A stretch of DNA of 64,000 nt from Lathyrus oleraceus (GCF_024323335.1 NC_066580.1:142094188-142158187), one strand, 5' to 3'. Shown: positions 1 to 12,461, counted from the stretch's first letter. The notes: a model not told the origin generated them from the letters alone. Numbers and translations are program-made.

Positions 1-1060
1 AAATGGAAAAAGCTCCTTCACCAAAGTTGTAGATCTTTCAAACCTATTCAATTTGGTCACAAATTTGACCTAATTTGGATTGGCATGAAGGAGTTGTGCA
101 TTTTAGAAGTTGAGGAAAATCACTTGTTCAATGGTAATGGCCTAAAGTGACCTATAATGTTTCCTCTTGGCACATACATTTGCAAGTTGAATTTGAACAT
201 CCTCCAGAGATAAAAGTTAAAGTAGACATCTTGAATTTGATCATGAAATTTTAATGCCTTTCATCTCATAAACATTTAGCAAGTTATGGTCTTGGGAAGT
301 TGACCTCTTAACTAGGGTTCAAACAAAATGACCTATAATCTTTCACCATAAAAAGTGACTTTACAAGCAAAACTAGCTCTTGACTTAAACATGAAAGTTG
401 TTTAGAATGTCATTTTGAGTAACTTTGACATTGGAATGATTTTCATATGACAAAACTTGTAGGAGATAGGGTCTATGGAACCCCAGTTGACTTTCTTTGG
501 TCAACCACCATGAACCATCTTCCTAGCTTGACATTCCCTTGATTTTTGAGAACTCATGGAGGATAATATATGTGTAGTATTAAGTATCCCTTGAAATATT
601 TGATTAAATGTTGAAGAAACTTGTTGAAGAGGTCACACAAGATACCCAGATGAATTAGGGTTTCCAAGGCAAACAAACTTCAAACTCTTGATGAATTCTT
701 GATCAAAATGATATATGAAGACCAAAAGGATCCATATATTATGTATATAACCAATGTGAACCATTTCTTGATTAGTCTCCTTGCATTGAGGGTCTCAAAC
801 CCTAGATATGAGCTTGATGGAGCATAGGTGAGCACACACACTACCTACAAAAGCAACAAACTATACATTGACATATTTTTTGGTATTTTGGTTAGTAAAT
901 AATGAAAAACAAAGTATGATACAATCAAATGTGCTTGGTGATCTCTCCCAATATAAACCAAGTGAATGAGGGGTAAGGAGTATGCCAAGGTGTGATCCCA
1001 AGGCCAATGCATATGATGAGATAGCATGAGGGATCTTGGGGTCAAAATTGGGGTCTTACA
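1..1060 (-). repeat. 3' LTR of element 1, inner end only
   Basis: On the minus strand the LTR begins at 1060 with TGTAAGACCCC, directly after a purine-rich tract. The stretch has no coding capacity and is clearly related to 19080-20034, sharing for example the block around the phrase cctataatg and the agggtttcc block. The two are strongly diverged, far more than LTRs of a young element would be. The rest of the LTR lies left of the window. Confidence 0.75.
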
Positions 1061-1077
1061 GCTGCCCCTATTTAAGG
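1061..1077 (-). other. Polypurine tract region of element 1
   Basis: On the minus strand the sequence AAATAGGGGCAGC immediately precedes the LTR start TGTAAG. This is the position of the plus-strand primer of an LTR element. Element 2 has nearly the same tract at 20035-20051. Confidence 0.55.
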
Positions 1078-3542
1078 ACATTCTAACTGAGCATGTGAAG
1101 CTTAAAATCTTCGTATCAAATCAGTTGAATGGACTTAAATAACAACATATAGAAACCAATTTTGGTCCCTAAGAGACCTCATGATGCATATGATATGAAA
1201 TGCTAAAAATAAACTCAATGGGGAAAATATTGCCACAAAGGAAAAGAATCCAGAGAAACTAAAAATCCACAGGAGCATAATGCATTTCGTGAGGAAAACT
1301 CACTGGGGAGACAGAGACTCTAGGGAATAGAAGTTGTGCGTAGGCCAGACTATGACTTAAAAACTACTGGAGACACGAGGTAACTCCGTGAAAATTATTC
1401 AATGGAAGGACTCGGCCGGGGAATAGGGGAAAATCTACATGAGAAACGGGTAAATCAAAACAAAACTGAAATACTCGAACCAAACAGGGGATTGGCGATT
1501 TCACTGAGGAAATATGCACCCAAACTCAACTGGTGAAGAATGAACTTCAATGCAGGAGTACCCGAAGTATATTATCTATTACCGGTTACTGGGTAGGAAG
1601 ATAACATATTCTGACAAAGAAGCATTCGTTACCGGTTAGGGTAAACATTTCAAGGATGACTCATTGAGGAAAAAGGAGGTGTATTCATTACCGGTTACTG
1701 GGTAAGAACAACCTGCTGGGGAAATCAACAAATAGGATTTACAAATACCGGTTATTGGGCAGAAGACCAAAGAGAGAATATTTGTCACCGGTTAAAGTGA
1801 ACATATCAAGGATAGACTCAAGGGAAGAATACCCGTCATCGGTTAAGATGAACATATCAAGGATAGACCACCTGGGTAAAAATAGGAATTATATCTATTA
1901 GTTACTGGATAGAATACCAAAAAGAGAATATCCGTCATCGGTTAGGATGAACATATCAAGGATAGACTCAGAGGGGAAAGTAGGATTTACAACTACCGGT
2001 TACTGGGTAGAAGACCTCAAAGAGGGGAAAACCCATCATCGGTTAGGATGAACATATCAAGGATTAACTCTATGAGGAATGAAATAGGGATTACAACTAC
2101 CTTTTACTGGATAGAAAACCGCAAAGGGGAGAATGTCCACCATCGGTTAGGATGAACATATTAAGGGACTGCCTGGGGAAACGTGAAAATGAATCCGCTA
2201 GGGAAAATAGGAAGTAGATTACTTTTACCAGGTATTGGGCAAAAGTAAAGTACTCGCAAATTGAGAAGGTTATTACCATCTACTAGGTAATAAACTCTCA
2301 AGGGACCAAAATTTATTTGTCTAGGTAAGAGCTAGAAATAAACAATGAAACAAAGACTCAACCCGATGAGGATATAACTCAGAGGGAATGGTTCCATCCA
2401 GATAATCAACTGGTTGAGGAGACTGAAAGAATAATCATCCACGAGGAAATAACTCAATGGGGAATGAGAAATGTTAAATTATTTCTGCTTAAGGGGGTGA
2501 CACTCTATCATTGAAAGAGGACAAACGCACCAAATCTGCATATGGAAACAAGATCGCCATAGCAGAGGATCCAAAAATAAGGAATCAAATGGAATAACAT
2601 GCATAATGGAATATCTGATGTATGGATGTGTATGTATATAATTGATGATTATGCTGACAAAACAATCACAAAGGATACAAATGTCACCAATTCGAATCAT
2701 CGCTACAACACTCAGCTAATCTCGACAAGATGGAAACACCAACTAAAGAAACATATTGGGGATGGGGAAAGAGGGAGAAGATCTGCCAAGGATGTGAGTT
2801 GTCAATTCTGGAGGGAAATTTAGGTCAACACCATATCAAATGGGAGACAACCTCGCAAGGGACCACGTCGAATACTTGCTCAAGAATTAACACTACCGGG
2901 GATCAGAAGTGAACTCCACTAGGGACTTACAGGAGATAAAACTCTGTATTGAGTCTATGCAAACCATTGAGAATGTGATCCTACAACTCCACTGGGGGGT
3001 AATTACAAACTCAGCCGGGGGAACTGACTTGTTGTTGGGGAGGAAAAGGTTGCCAAACTAACCGCTTGGGGAAGAGCAATAATGCTTTGCACTTTAGGAC
3101 TCACCTGTTCTCAGACTACTGTTGATATTCCTTACTGTAATTGATTGCTTTTTAAAGTAATTGCTTTCATTACTATTTAAGAAGAATGATTTTACTTACT
3201 AATTTAATTTCAAAATTATCATCATAAAAATTTAACTTTATTTAGCTGAATAAATAAGAGTAGAAACAATTGGATAAAAAGCTCAACTTTATTTAATATA
3301 ATGGTAATCTGTAAATGACAAGGCTCCATAGATCTTTTATAAAAGTTAAAAAATGGTAATTTACATGGAAAAGGGTTACATTGAATACAATGATCACTAA
3401 TCCTTCTACCAACTTGAATATCCGGTGCTTTCTTGGCTTCGGTTGAAAATGATGAATCGGAACTGACTGACTTGCTCAAAACTGCTTCCATGGCTAGGGG
3501 ATTAACCGACTGCAGTTACATGCCATAATCCCTATTTTTTGC
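1078..3542 (-). repeat. 3' UTR of element 1 with dispersed short repeats
   Basis: This non-coding stretch lies between integrase and LTR. From about 1560 to 2290 two phrases alternate on the plus strand: one around ACCGGTTACTGGGTA and one around ATCGGTTAGGATGAACATA. Across the whole stretch there are phrases such as ACTCACTGGGGA (1298-1309), ACTGCCTGGGGA (2168-2179), ACTCCACTAGGGA (2913-2925) and ACTCCACTGGGG (2986-2997). These resemble the Ogre PBS and are antisense to the element's own RNA. Short ORFs here are products of the repeats, not genes. Confidence 0.65.
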
Positions 3543-3690
3543 ATAGATTACCCCAGAGTGGGGTACTCAATCTATCGGGATGAATTTTCTGTTTCATGTC
3601 TCTAATTTTTTCCTGCATCTCCCTTTCGGGTTTTCAATCCACCGAGACGCTCATTTTTGCCTAAGCCGTCCTTTCGGGTTTTCAACTTAG
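3543..3690 (-). other. Hairpin array after integrase, element 1
   Basis: Three inverted repeats lie between the integrase stop and the repeat-rich UTR. At 3543-3575, ATAGATT pairs with AATCTAT around an inner CCCC/GGGG. At 3614-3642 the outer arms have one mismatch. At 3661-3690, CTAAG pairs with CTTAG around an inner stem capped by GAAA (RNA sense), with one mismatch at its base. The first arm pair differs from element 2's CTAGATT/AATCTAG by a compensated pair. The role is unknown. Confidence 0.6.
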
Positions 3691-3710
3691 CGAGTTGTTC
3701 TTTTCTTTTT

Positions 3711-6611
3711 TTAGGCGAAGTATTTCTTGACTGCATCATCGTTTACAGTGCAAGTGAACTCTTCACCATCCATAGTTGTAGGAATCAAAGCACCGCCTGA
3801 AAAGGCTCTCTTAACAACATATGGATCTTCATAATTAGGAGTCCATTTTCCCCTAGCGTCAGGTTTAAACGATAGAATCTTCTTAAGCATAAGGTCACCT
3901 TCTTTGAACACATAAGGCCTGACCATTTTATCAAAAGCTTTCTTCATTCTCTGCTGGTACAACTACCCATGGCACATGGCATTCAACCTCTTCTCTTCAA
4001 TTAAATTCAACTGGTCATATATGGTCTGACACCATTCAGCTTCAGTCAACTTGGCTTCCATCAAGACACGCAATGATGGGATCTCAACCTCTACCATGAG
4101 CACAACTTCCATGCCATAAACAAGTGAGAAAGGGGTTGCCCCAGTTGAAGTGCAGATGGATGTACGGTACCCATGCAAAGCAAATGGGAGCATTTCATGC
4201 CAATCTTTATACGTCACAACCATTTTATGAATGATTTTCTTGATGTTCTTGTTTGTATCTTCAACATCCCCATTCATCTTAGGTATGTAGGGAGACGAAT
4301 TATGATGTGCAATCTTGAAGTCTTTGCAAAGAGCTTCCACCATATTATTGTTCAAGTTAGATCCATTATCAGTAATGATCTTACTTGGCACACCATAACG
4401 ACATATAATCTGATTCTTAATAAATCTCACAACAACTTGCTTGGTTACATTTGCATATGATGCCGCTTCAACCCACTTTGTGAAGTAATAAGTAGCCACC
4501 AAAATAAAACAATGTACGTTTGAAGATTTAGGCTCAATCATGCCAATCATATCAATTCCCCACATGGAGAAGGGCCACGGAGAGGAAATGACATTCAACA
4601 GTGTCGGAGGAACATGAATCTTATCTACATAAATTCGACACTTATGGCATTTCTTCACAAACTTGCAACAGTCAGATTCCATTGTCAACCAATAGTAACC
4701 TGCTCTCAACATCTTTTTTTTCCATAGCATGTCCATTGGAATGAGTACCAAAGGAACCTTCATGGACTTCAGTCATCAATAAGTCTGCTTCGTGTCTATC
4801 CACGCATCTGAGCAGAACCATATCGAAGTTTCTCTTGTAAAGCACATCACCATTCAGGTAGATGTTGCCAATTAATCTCCTCAAACTCTTCTTATCTTTC
4901 AAAGATGCCCCAGGCGAGCAAATCTTCCTCTGAAGAAAACACTTGATATCAAAATACCACGGCTTTTCATCCTTAGTTTCTTCAACATAAAATACATGAG
5001 TTGGCCTATCAAGACGCATCACAGTCAAATTGGGAACTTCATTCCAAAATTTCACCACAATCATTGAAGCCAACGTTGCAAGAGCATCTGCCATCCAGTT
5101 TTCATCTCGAGGGATATGATGAAAATCAACCTTTGTAAAGAAAGTTGAAATCCTTTTCGCCTAGTCTCTATATGGTATCAAACTGGGGTTATTTGTCTCT
5201 CATTCACCTTTGATTTGATTCACAACCAAAGTTGAATATCCATACACGTCGAGATACTTGATTCTGATATTGATGGCTTCTTCAAGCCCCATAATGCAAG
5301 CTTCGTATACAACCGTGTTATTTGTACACTTGAAAGTTAATCTAGCTGTAAATGGAAAATGAGTGCCTTGAGGAGTAATAATCACTTCCCCGATGCCATT
5401 ACCATAGTGATTAACAGCTCCATCAAATACCATGCCCCAACGGGAACCAGGTTCTGGCCCTTCTTCAAGCAATGGTTCATCACAATCTTTCATTTTTAAG
5501 TACAAGATCTCTTCATCAAGAAATTCATACAGCACTGACTGATAATCTTCAATCGGTTGGTGAGCCAGATGGTCAGCCAAGACACTACCTTTAATCGCTT
5601 TTTGAGATCGGTATTCAATATCATACTTTGATAACAACATCTGCCAATGGGAAATCCTCCAAGTTAAAGTAGGCTTCTCAAAAATGTACTTGATTGGATC
5701 CATTTTGGATATCAACCAAGTAGTATGATTTAACATAAATTTACGCAGAAGCTTAGCAGCCCAAGCCAATGCGTAACAAGTCTTTTCTAGCACAGAAAAC
5801 CGAGTCTCACAGTCGGTGAATTTCTTGTTGAGGTAGTAAATTGCATGTCCTTTCTTTCCAAATTCGTCTTGATGACCAAGAACACAGCCCATACTTTCAT
5901 CGAGTACAGTCAAATACATTATCAACGGTCTTCCTTCCACAAGCGGAGACAGAATCGGAGGCTTAAGCAGATACTCTTTGATACTATCAAAAGCTTTCTG
6001 GAAATCTTCGGTCCAATCAGAAGACCGATCTTTTCGAAGAAGCTTGAATATAGGCACATACGTGGCAGTCATATGCGATATGAATCTTGAGATATAGTTC
6101 TAGCGGCCAAGAAAACCTCTGACTTGCTTCTCTATTTTGGGCGCAGGCATCTCTTGTATTGCTTTGGCCTTGGCAGGATCAACTTCAATACCCTTCTCGC
6201 TGACAATAAATCCCAACAACTTACCAGAACGAACACCAAAAGTACACTTATTCGAATTCAAGCAGAGTTTGTACTTCCTCAAACGCTAGAATAACTTCAA
6301 CAAATGCTCAACATGTTCTTCTACATCTCTTGATTTGACAATCATATCATCAACATAGACTTCAATCTCTTTATGCATCATATCATGAAAAAGAGTGGTC
6401 ATGGCTCTCTGGTATGTTGCACCAGCATTCTTTAGACCGAAAGGCATCACTCTATAATAGAATGTTCCCCAGGGTGTAATGAATGTGGTAATCTCCATAT
6501 CTACATGTGCAATCTTGATCTGATTATAACCAGAAAATCCGTCCATAAACGAAAAGGCTTTGAATTTAGTTGTATTGTCTACCAACATATCAATGTGTGG
6601 TAGAGCAAAAT
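3711..6611 (-). pseudogene. pol: pol remnant: RT C-terminal part, RNase H, integrase (element 1)
   Basis: The minus-strand reading contains the RT motif YVDD (about 6340), the RNase H FDGAVN and YEACIMG segments, and an integrase with CHKC, GIDMIG, TDNGS and an E in NGDVED, ending in KKYFA at 3711. It would copy RNA to DNA and insert it. Breaks include stops near 6283, 6097, 5200, 5160 and 3962. There is also a frameshift in an A-run near 4720, where the reading passes from one frame (5094-4672) to another (4763-3963). The RT upstream part continues at 11891 after the inserted element. It is not functional. Confidence 0.85.
6607..6611. repeat. Target site duplication, left copy (AAAAT)
   Basis: AAAAT directly precedes the LTR start at 6612 and recurs at 11891-11895 directly after the right LTR end. 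Taking out one copy plus the insertion restores the RT region as aligned with the same site in element 2 near 25888. Confidence 0.9.
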
Positions 6612-6915
6612 TGTAACAACCCAATTTTAGTAATTAGTTTGTATATTATTATTATTATATTATATTTAATTATTTGGAGTGTTAAGTAATTAATCGGTTG
6701 TTAGGTAGTATAATGATCGAGTATATTAATTAATTTGGTGTGTTAGTTAATTATTTAGTTGATATAATTAAATAATTGAATTAACTAACTTGGTGTGCAT
6801 AGTGAGTGGTTTAATTTATTTAAATTTAAATAAGAGATATTTAAATATTAGGTATTATTGGGCCTAGTAATTAAATTAGATGGATGTCATGATTTAAGCC
6901 CAACTAGAATACTAA

Positions 6916-6923
6916 TATAAATA
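6916..6923 (+). promoter_or_regulatory. TATA box in the 5' LTR (copy at 9770-9777)
   Basis: TATAAATA lies about 300 bp into the LTR, followed by a purine-rich stretch that would be the start of the R region. The identical box is at 9770-9777 in the other LTR. A splice-donor-like AGGTAAGG follows at about 7031. Promoter activity is inferred from the motif only. Confidence 0.5.
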
Positions 6924-7927
6924 GTAAGAGGTGAGGAGAGTGAGAATTAGAATTCATTTGAACATTGAAGGCAATAGAGAAAGAGGAGAGAAAAAGTAAA
7001 GAGAAGAACTAGGGTTTCCATCAAATTGAAGAGGTAAGGGGGGAATCCTTATTATTATGGGTTAGTATGATTGGGTCAATGGGTAGATGTATGTTTAGGT
7101 TAAAATCCCTAATTTGCATGATTTTAGGATTGTTAGGTTTTGATGATTATGCTTGATTGTGGTGATTGATTGTGTTAAAACTGCAAATTAACGTTATATA
7201 ATTGGAGTATGGTGTGAGTTATAATTTTATGAACGTTTTGCTTTTTACGGAATTGAAATCGGAGGTCCGGAAGTCCTCCAACGATGAAAACCGCGGAAAA
7301 TTTTGCATGCTGTCCGTCACACTCGCGGCCTGTTTTTATGTTTTATTGTCGAAATCGTTTTGGTCATAACTTTTGATCCGTAAGTCCAAATCGAGTGCCG
7401 TTCGAAGCGTTGGATAGCTGAAACAGAGGGCTATAACTTTGCTTCAGGAATAAATGAATTTTTGAGATTATTTCATGGACGTTCGGAGGGTTGAAGAAGA
7501 TGAAAATTATGTTGGAAAATTTAATAAACAACAATTTTTAGTAATGCCTTCGTGCACGGTTTTGATTATAACTTTTAACTCGTAAATCCGATTTTGGTGG
7601 CGTTTGAAGCGTTAGAAAGCTAATGCTCATACCTAAAACATGGTATTGATTGTTAATATGTTTTAATAATAGTCATATGCCTACAGTATTGATAAATATA
7701 TTAGGTTATACGTTTGGTTGATGAATCGTTGCATTGTTGTAATATGATTGCGTGATAATTATGTTGTTATGTCGATGATGTTAAGATGTTGATGAGTTGT
7801 TGTTATTTGTTGATATTATTCATGTGGTAACATGAATTAGTTAATTGCATATGTGTTAGTATGTGCGCATTCATTCAAAGCATGGTCGACTTCATTGTGG
7901 AAGTGGTGAAACTGTGGGTTCACATGA

Positions 7928-8171
7928 GCACTCATTGATCCTTAATTGGAAATAGGTGAGGTAGACGTAGCACTCATTGATCCTTAATTGGAAACAGGTG
8001 AGGTAGATGTAGCACTCATTGATCCTTAATTGGAAACAGGTGAGGTAGATGTAGCACTCATTGATCCTTAATTGGAAACAGGTGAGGTAGATGAGCACTC
8101 GTTGATCCTGAATTGGAAATAGGCGAGGTAGATGAGCACTCGTTGATCCTTAATGGAAATAGGCGAGGTAG
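7928..8171. repeat. Six tandem 41-42-bp units inside the 5' LTR
   Basis: Units start at 7928, 7970, 8012, 8054, 8095 and 8136, each beginning GCACTC and containing TTGATCCT and AGGTAGA. The apparent ORF across them on the minus strand, with a repeating peptide, is a by-product. The same block is at 10782-11025 in the other LTR. Confidence 0.9.
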
Positions 8172-9040
8172 TAGATGGTACCACATGCATAGAGTCACAT
8201 GTCTTGCATTGAGTCACATTAGAGTCATGTGATAGTTGAATGTTTGCATGGTTGTGATTGTGATGTGTGTATGAGATATGGTAATTGAATTTGGTGATGT
8301 TTGGATACTTAACTTGGTGAAATATGTGATTATGTGATAATTGTGATTATGTGTATATTTGAGAATATTGCATTGGATTTTAGTATTAACTTCTTGAGTG
8401 TTAATGTATGTTTGAAACGTGTGAAATAAATGTTGGTTAATATTATTGACATGATTATATGAAGTGTGATGAATTCCTTTAATTGTTGATTTAATCATTG
8501 TGCCTTATTATGCTATTTCATAATGATTTGAATTCTCACCCTTTCTGTTTGAATGTTACCTTTACATGGGTATCGTGCAGATACTCCAGAGTAGTATCAC
8601 TGAAGTAAGAGGACGGTAGCTCGCTCAAGATTAGCTGGAGAGTTTCCGTATTTTTAGTTTGACGATTAGGTAATGAGTCAATGCTCTGGTCATGTAACAC
8701 CGGGTAGATTGGTAGTATCGAACTCATATCTCATTGGAGATGCAGTATGTTATTACTTGAGTTATGTTATCTTGAGATGATTGTTGAGAGATGATCATGG
8801 TATGGGACATGGATCATTTTATGAAATACATGAGTATTCTTTATTTTTCGCTGCGAACGCATATGCCTGAATATTCATGATAATTGAGATGTGTTATTTT
8901 AAATGACCAGGTGTATTGTTGGTTTTTGAAAGCTTTTACTTTTTAAAAACGTCGATGTCACCCCTTTTGTTTGTATGCGTGCTTATTTACTCTGATTATA
9001 TGTTAAGTATTTTGGGGTAGAAAAAGGGGTGTTACATTAG

Positions 9041-9273
9041 TGGTATCAGAGCATGGTCGACCAGTTGGTCAATAGTCGTTAGGGTTTTCCATCCCGTTGT
9101 ATTTGATTCGTGTATCTGTCACGATCGATACTGTTTGTCTGATACATTAGTGGTATCAGAGCATGGTCGACCAGTTGGTCAATAGTCGTTAGGGTTTTCA
9201 ATCCCATTGTATTTGATTCGTGTATCTGACATGATCGATACTGTTTGTCTGATACATTAGTAGTATCAGAGCA
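9041..9273 (+). other. Triplicated primer binding site (initiator tRNA-Met)
   Basis: TGGTATCAGAGCA is at 9041-9053, four bases after the LTR end, and again at 9151-9163. A one-base variant (TAGTATCAGAGCA) is at 9261-9273. The spacing is exactly 110 bp, so the PBS was copied as part of a tandem duplication. Only the first copy is in the normal position next to the LTR. Confidence 0.88.
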
Positions 9274-9452
9274 GGTCGGTCCGTCCGGCCAGGTTGTTTA
9301 ATTAGGTTGTTCCTTAATATGCGACATGTGGGTGAGAACACTGTCGATGCTTGTTTTATTTTCCATTTCCAGGTTGGGAACTCGAGGATAAGATGAGGGA
9401 ATCGTATCCGGAGTTGTTCGTTTGAGGAATTTTCGAGGACGAAATTTTTTTA

Positions 9453-9464
9453 AGTGGGGGAGAG
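9453..9464 (+). other. Polypurine tract of the non-autonomous element
   Basis: AGTGGGGGAGAG stands one base before the right LTR start at 9466, the site where plus-strand DNA synthesis is primed. The preceding GAGGACGAAATTTTT phrase is typical of plant chromovirus 3' ends. Confidence 0.85.
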
Positions 9465-9465
9465 T

Positions 9466-11890
9466 TGTAACAGCCCAATTTTAGTAATTAGTTTGTATAT
9501 TATTATTATTATATTATATTTAATTATTTGGAGTGTTAAGTAATTAATCGGTTGTTAGGTAGTATAATGATCGAGTATATTAATTAATTTGGTGTGTTAG
9601 TTAATTATTTAGTTGATATAATTAAATAATTGAATTAACTAACTTGGTGTGCATAGTGAGTGGGTTAATTTATTTAAATTTAAATAAGAGATATTTAAAT
9701 ATTAGGTATTATTGGGCCTAGTAATTAAATTAGATGGATGTCATGATTTAAGCCCAACTAGAATACTAATATAAATAGTAAGAGGTGAGGAGAGTGAGAA
9801 TTAGAATTCATTTGAACATTGAAGGCAATAGAGAAAGAGGAGAGAAAAAGTAAAGAGAAGAGCTAGGGTTTCCATCAAATTGAAGAGGTAAGGGGGAAAT
9901 CCTTATTATTATGGGTTAGTATGATTGGGTCAATGGGTAGATGTATGTTTAGGTTAAAATCCCTAATTTGCATGATTTTAGGATTGTTAGGTTTTGATGA
10001 TTATGCTTGATTGTGGTGATTGATTGTGTTAAAACTGCAAATTAACGTTATATAATTGGAGTATGGTGTGAGTTATAATTTTATGAACGTTTGGCTTTTT
10101 ACGGAATTGAAATCGGAGGTCCGGAAGTCCTCCAACGATGAAAACCGTGGAAAATTCTGCATGCTGTCCGTCACACTCGCGGCCTATTTTTATGTTTTAT
10201 TGTCGAAATCGTTTTGGTCATAACTTTTGATCCGTATGTCCAAATCGAGTGTCGTTCGAAGCGTTGGATAGCTGAAACAGAGGGCTATAACTTTGTTTCA
10301 AGAATAAAAGAATTTTGGAGATTATCCCATGCACGTTCGGGGGGTTGAAGAAGATGAAAATTATGTTGGAAAATTTAATAAACAACAATTTTTAGTAATG
10401 CCTTCGTGCACGGTTTTGATCATAACTTTTAACTCGTAAATCCGATTTTGATAGCGTTTGAAGCGTTAGAAAGCTAATGCTCATACCTAAAACATGGTAT
10501 TGATTGTTAATATGTTTTAATAATAGTCACATGCCTACAGTATTGATAAATATATTAGGTTATACGTTTGGTTCATGAATCGTTGCATTGTTGTAATATG
10601 ATTGCGTGATAATTATGTTGTTATGTCGATGATGTTAAGATGTTGATGAGTTGTTGTTATTTGTTGATATTATTCATGTGGTAACATGAATTGGTTAATT
10701 GCGTATGTGTTAGTATGTGCGCATTCATTCATAGCATGGTCGACTTCATTGTGGAAGTGGTGAAATTGTGGGTTCACATGAGCACTCATTGATCCTTAAT
10801 TGGAAATAGGTAAGGTAGATGTAGCACTCATTGATCCTTAATTGGAAACATGTGAGGTAGATGTAGAACTTATTGATCCTTAATTGGAAACAGGTGAGGT
10901 AGATGTAGCACTCATTAATCCTTAATTGGAAACAGGTGAGGTAGATGAGCACTCGTTGATCCTGAATTGGAAATAGGCGAGGTAGATGAGCACTCGTTGA
11001 TCCTTAATGGAAATAGGCAAGGTAGTAGATGGTACCACATGCATAGAGTCACATGTCTTGCATTGAGTCACATTAGAGTCATGTGATAGTTGAATGTTTG
11101 CATGGTTGTGATTGTGATGTGTGTATGAGATATGGTAATTGAATTTGGTGATGTTTGGATACTTAACTTGGTGAAATATGTGATTATGTGATAATTGTGA
11201 TTATGTGTATATTTGAGAATATTGCATTGGATTTTAGTATTAACTTCTTGAGTGTTAATGTATGTTTGAAACGTGTGAAATAAATGTTGGTTAATATTAT
11301 TGACATGATTATATGAAGTGTGATGGATTCCTTTAATTGTTGATTTAATCATTGTGCTTTATTATGCTATTTCATAATGATTTGAATTCTCACCCTTTTT
11401 GTTTGAATGTTACCTTTACATGAGTATCGTGCAGATACTCCAGAGTAGTATCACTGAAGTAAGAGGACGGTAGCTCGCTCGAGATTAGCTGGAGAGTTTC
11501 CGTATTTTTAGTTTGACGATTAGGTAATGAGTCAATGCTCTGGTCATGGAACACTGGGTAGATTGGTAGTATCGAACTCATATCTCATTGGAGATGCAGT
11601 ATGTTATTACTTGAGTTATGTTATCTTGAGATGATTGTTGAGAGATGATCATGATATGGGACATGGATCATTTTATGAAATACATGAGTATTCTTTGTTT
11701 TCCGCTGCGAACGCATATGCCTGAATATTCATGATAATTGAGATGTGTTATTTTAAATTACCAGGTGTATTGTTGGTTTTTGAAAGCTTTTAGTTTTTGA
11801 AAACGTCGATGTCACCCCTTTTGTTTGTATGCGTGCTTATTTACTCTGATTATATGTTAAGTATTTTGGGGTAGAAAAAGGGGTGTTACA
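9466..11890 (+). repeat. 3' LTR of the non-autonomous element
   Basis: This LTR is the same length as the 5' LTR (2425 bp) at a constant offset of 2854, starting TGTAACAGCCC and ending TGTTACA. The TATA box is at 9770-9777 and the tandem units at 10782-11025. Differences from the left LTR are single bases spread along the length. Confidence 0.93.
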
Positions 11891-11895
11891 AAAAT
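11891..11895. repeat. Target site duplication, right copy (AAAAT)
   Basis: Matches 6607-6611. The RT reading of element 1 continues from here. Confidence 0.9.
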
Positions 11896-12461
11896 CATCT
11901 TTTGGACTAACTTTGTTCAAATCTCTATAATCAACACACATGTGAACTTTTCCATCCTTCTTAGGAACAGGCACAATATTGGCCACCCACTGCACATACC
12001 CAGAGGTAACAAGAAAACCAGCATCAATTTGTTTCTGTACTTCTTCTTTGATCTTCACTACCATATCAGGATGAGTTCTCCTTAACTTCTGCTTGATCGG
12101 CGGGCATTCTGGATTCAACGACAATCTATGCTCTACAATCTCAGAATCTAACCCAGGCATGTCTTGATAGGACCAAGCAAACACATCTGAATAATCTCGA
12201 AGAAGATTAATCAACCCCTTCTTAGCTTCTGGGCACAGTTGAGACCCAATCTTAACTTCCTTCACATCATCTTTGTAACCCAAGTTCACTAGTTCTATCT
12301 GCTCTTCAAACGGCTGAATGGTTTTTTCCTCATACTCAAGTAGTCGAGATTATTCATCGGATACTTCTTCATCATCAGTCTCTTCCTCAGCCTCAAACAT
12401 AGGGAAATCAAAATTTGGAGAGGGAGTAGGATCATTGTATTTAATGGGTGTGGGAACCAAC
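11891..12461 (-). pseudogene. pol: pol remnant: RT N-terminal part (element 1)
   Basis: The minus-strand exon begins at 12461 directly after a TGCAG acceptor. It runs through an acidic leader, FAWSYQDMPGL, KQKLRRTHPDM, and the RT entry motifs PVPKKDGK and CVDYRDLNK, and ends at the insertion. A stop lies in the leader near 12350, in the EEV..DE..RLLE region. The first codon position agrees with a spliced join to the protease exon. Confidence 0.85.

Larger units (their letters stand above)
6612..9036 (+). repeat. 5' LTR of the non-autonomous element
   Basis: The LTR begins TGTAACAACCC and ends GGGGTGTTACA, so the last seven bases are the inverted complement of the first seven. It holds a TATA-like box, six tandem 41-42-bp units, and an internal near-duplication (about 7366-7421 and 7569-7623) around the phrase ataactttt. 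No coding capacity is seen. Confidence 0.93.
9037..9465 (+). other. 429-bp non-coding core of the non-autonomous element
   Basis: The core starts with a 110-bp unit repeated about 2.2 times, each copy carrying the PBS, and ends with the PPT. There is no ORF of useful length. A pyrimidine tract followed by CAG near 9374 looks like a splice acceptor and could pair with the donor-like site in the LTR, but this is speculation. Confidence 0.85.
6612..11890 (+). mobile_element. Non-autonomous LTR retrotransposon with large LTRs
   Basis: It is 5279 bp long: LTR 2425 bp, core 429 bp, LTR 2425 bp, flanked by a perfect AAAAT duplication. LTRs start TGTAACA and end TGTTACA. The core has a PBS matching initiator tRNA-Met (TGGTATCAGAGCA), a GAGGACGAAATTTTT stretch and a PPT, but no ORF. 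The 3' end of the core looks like that of chromovirus (Tekay/Del-type) gypsy elements, so mobilisation by such a partner is inferred. The LTRs differ at about 50 sites by eye (about 2%), so the insertion is moderately young and postdates decay of element 1. Confidence 0.92.

Noticed and set aside
7892..8098. Minus-strand ORF with a repeating peptide (also 10746-10952)
   Set aside because: It lies on the 42-bp LTR repeats; the peptide repeat is only the DNA repeat translated.
8214..8727. Minus-strand ORFs of 94 and 63 residues, duplicated at 11068-11581
   Set aside because: Duplicated only because they are in the two LTRs; composition is low-complexity and no domain is recognisable.
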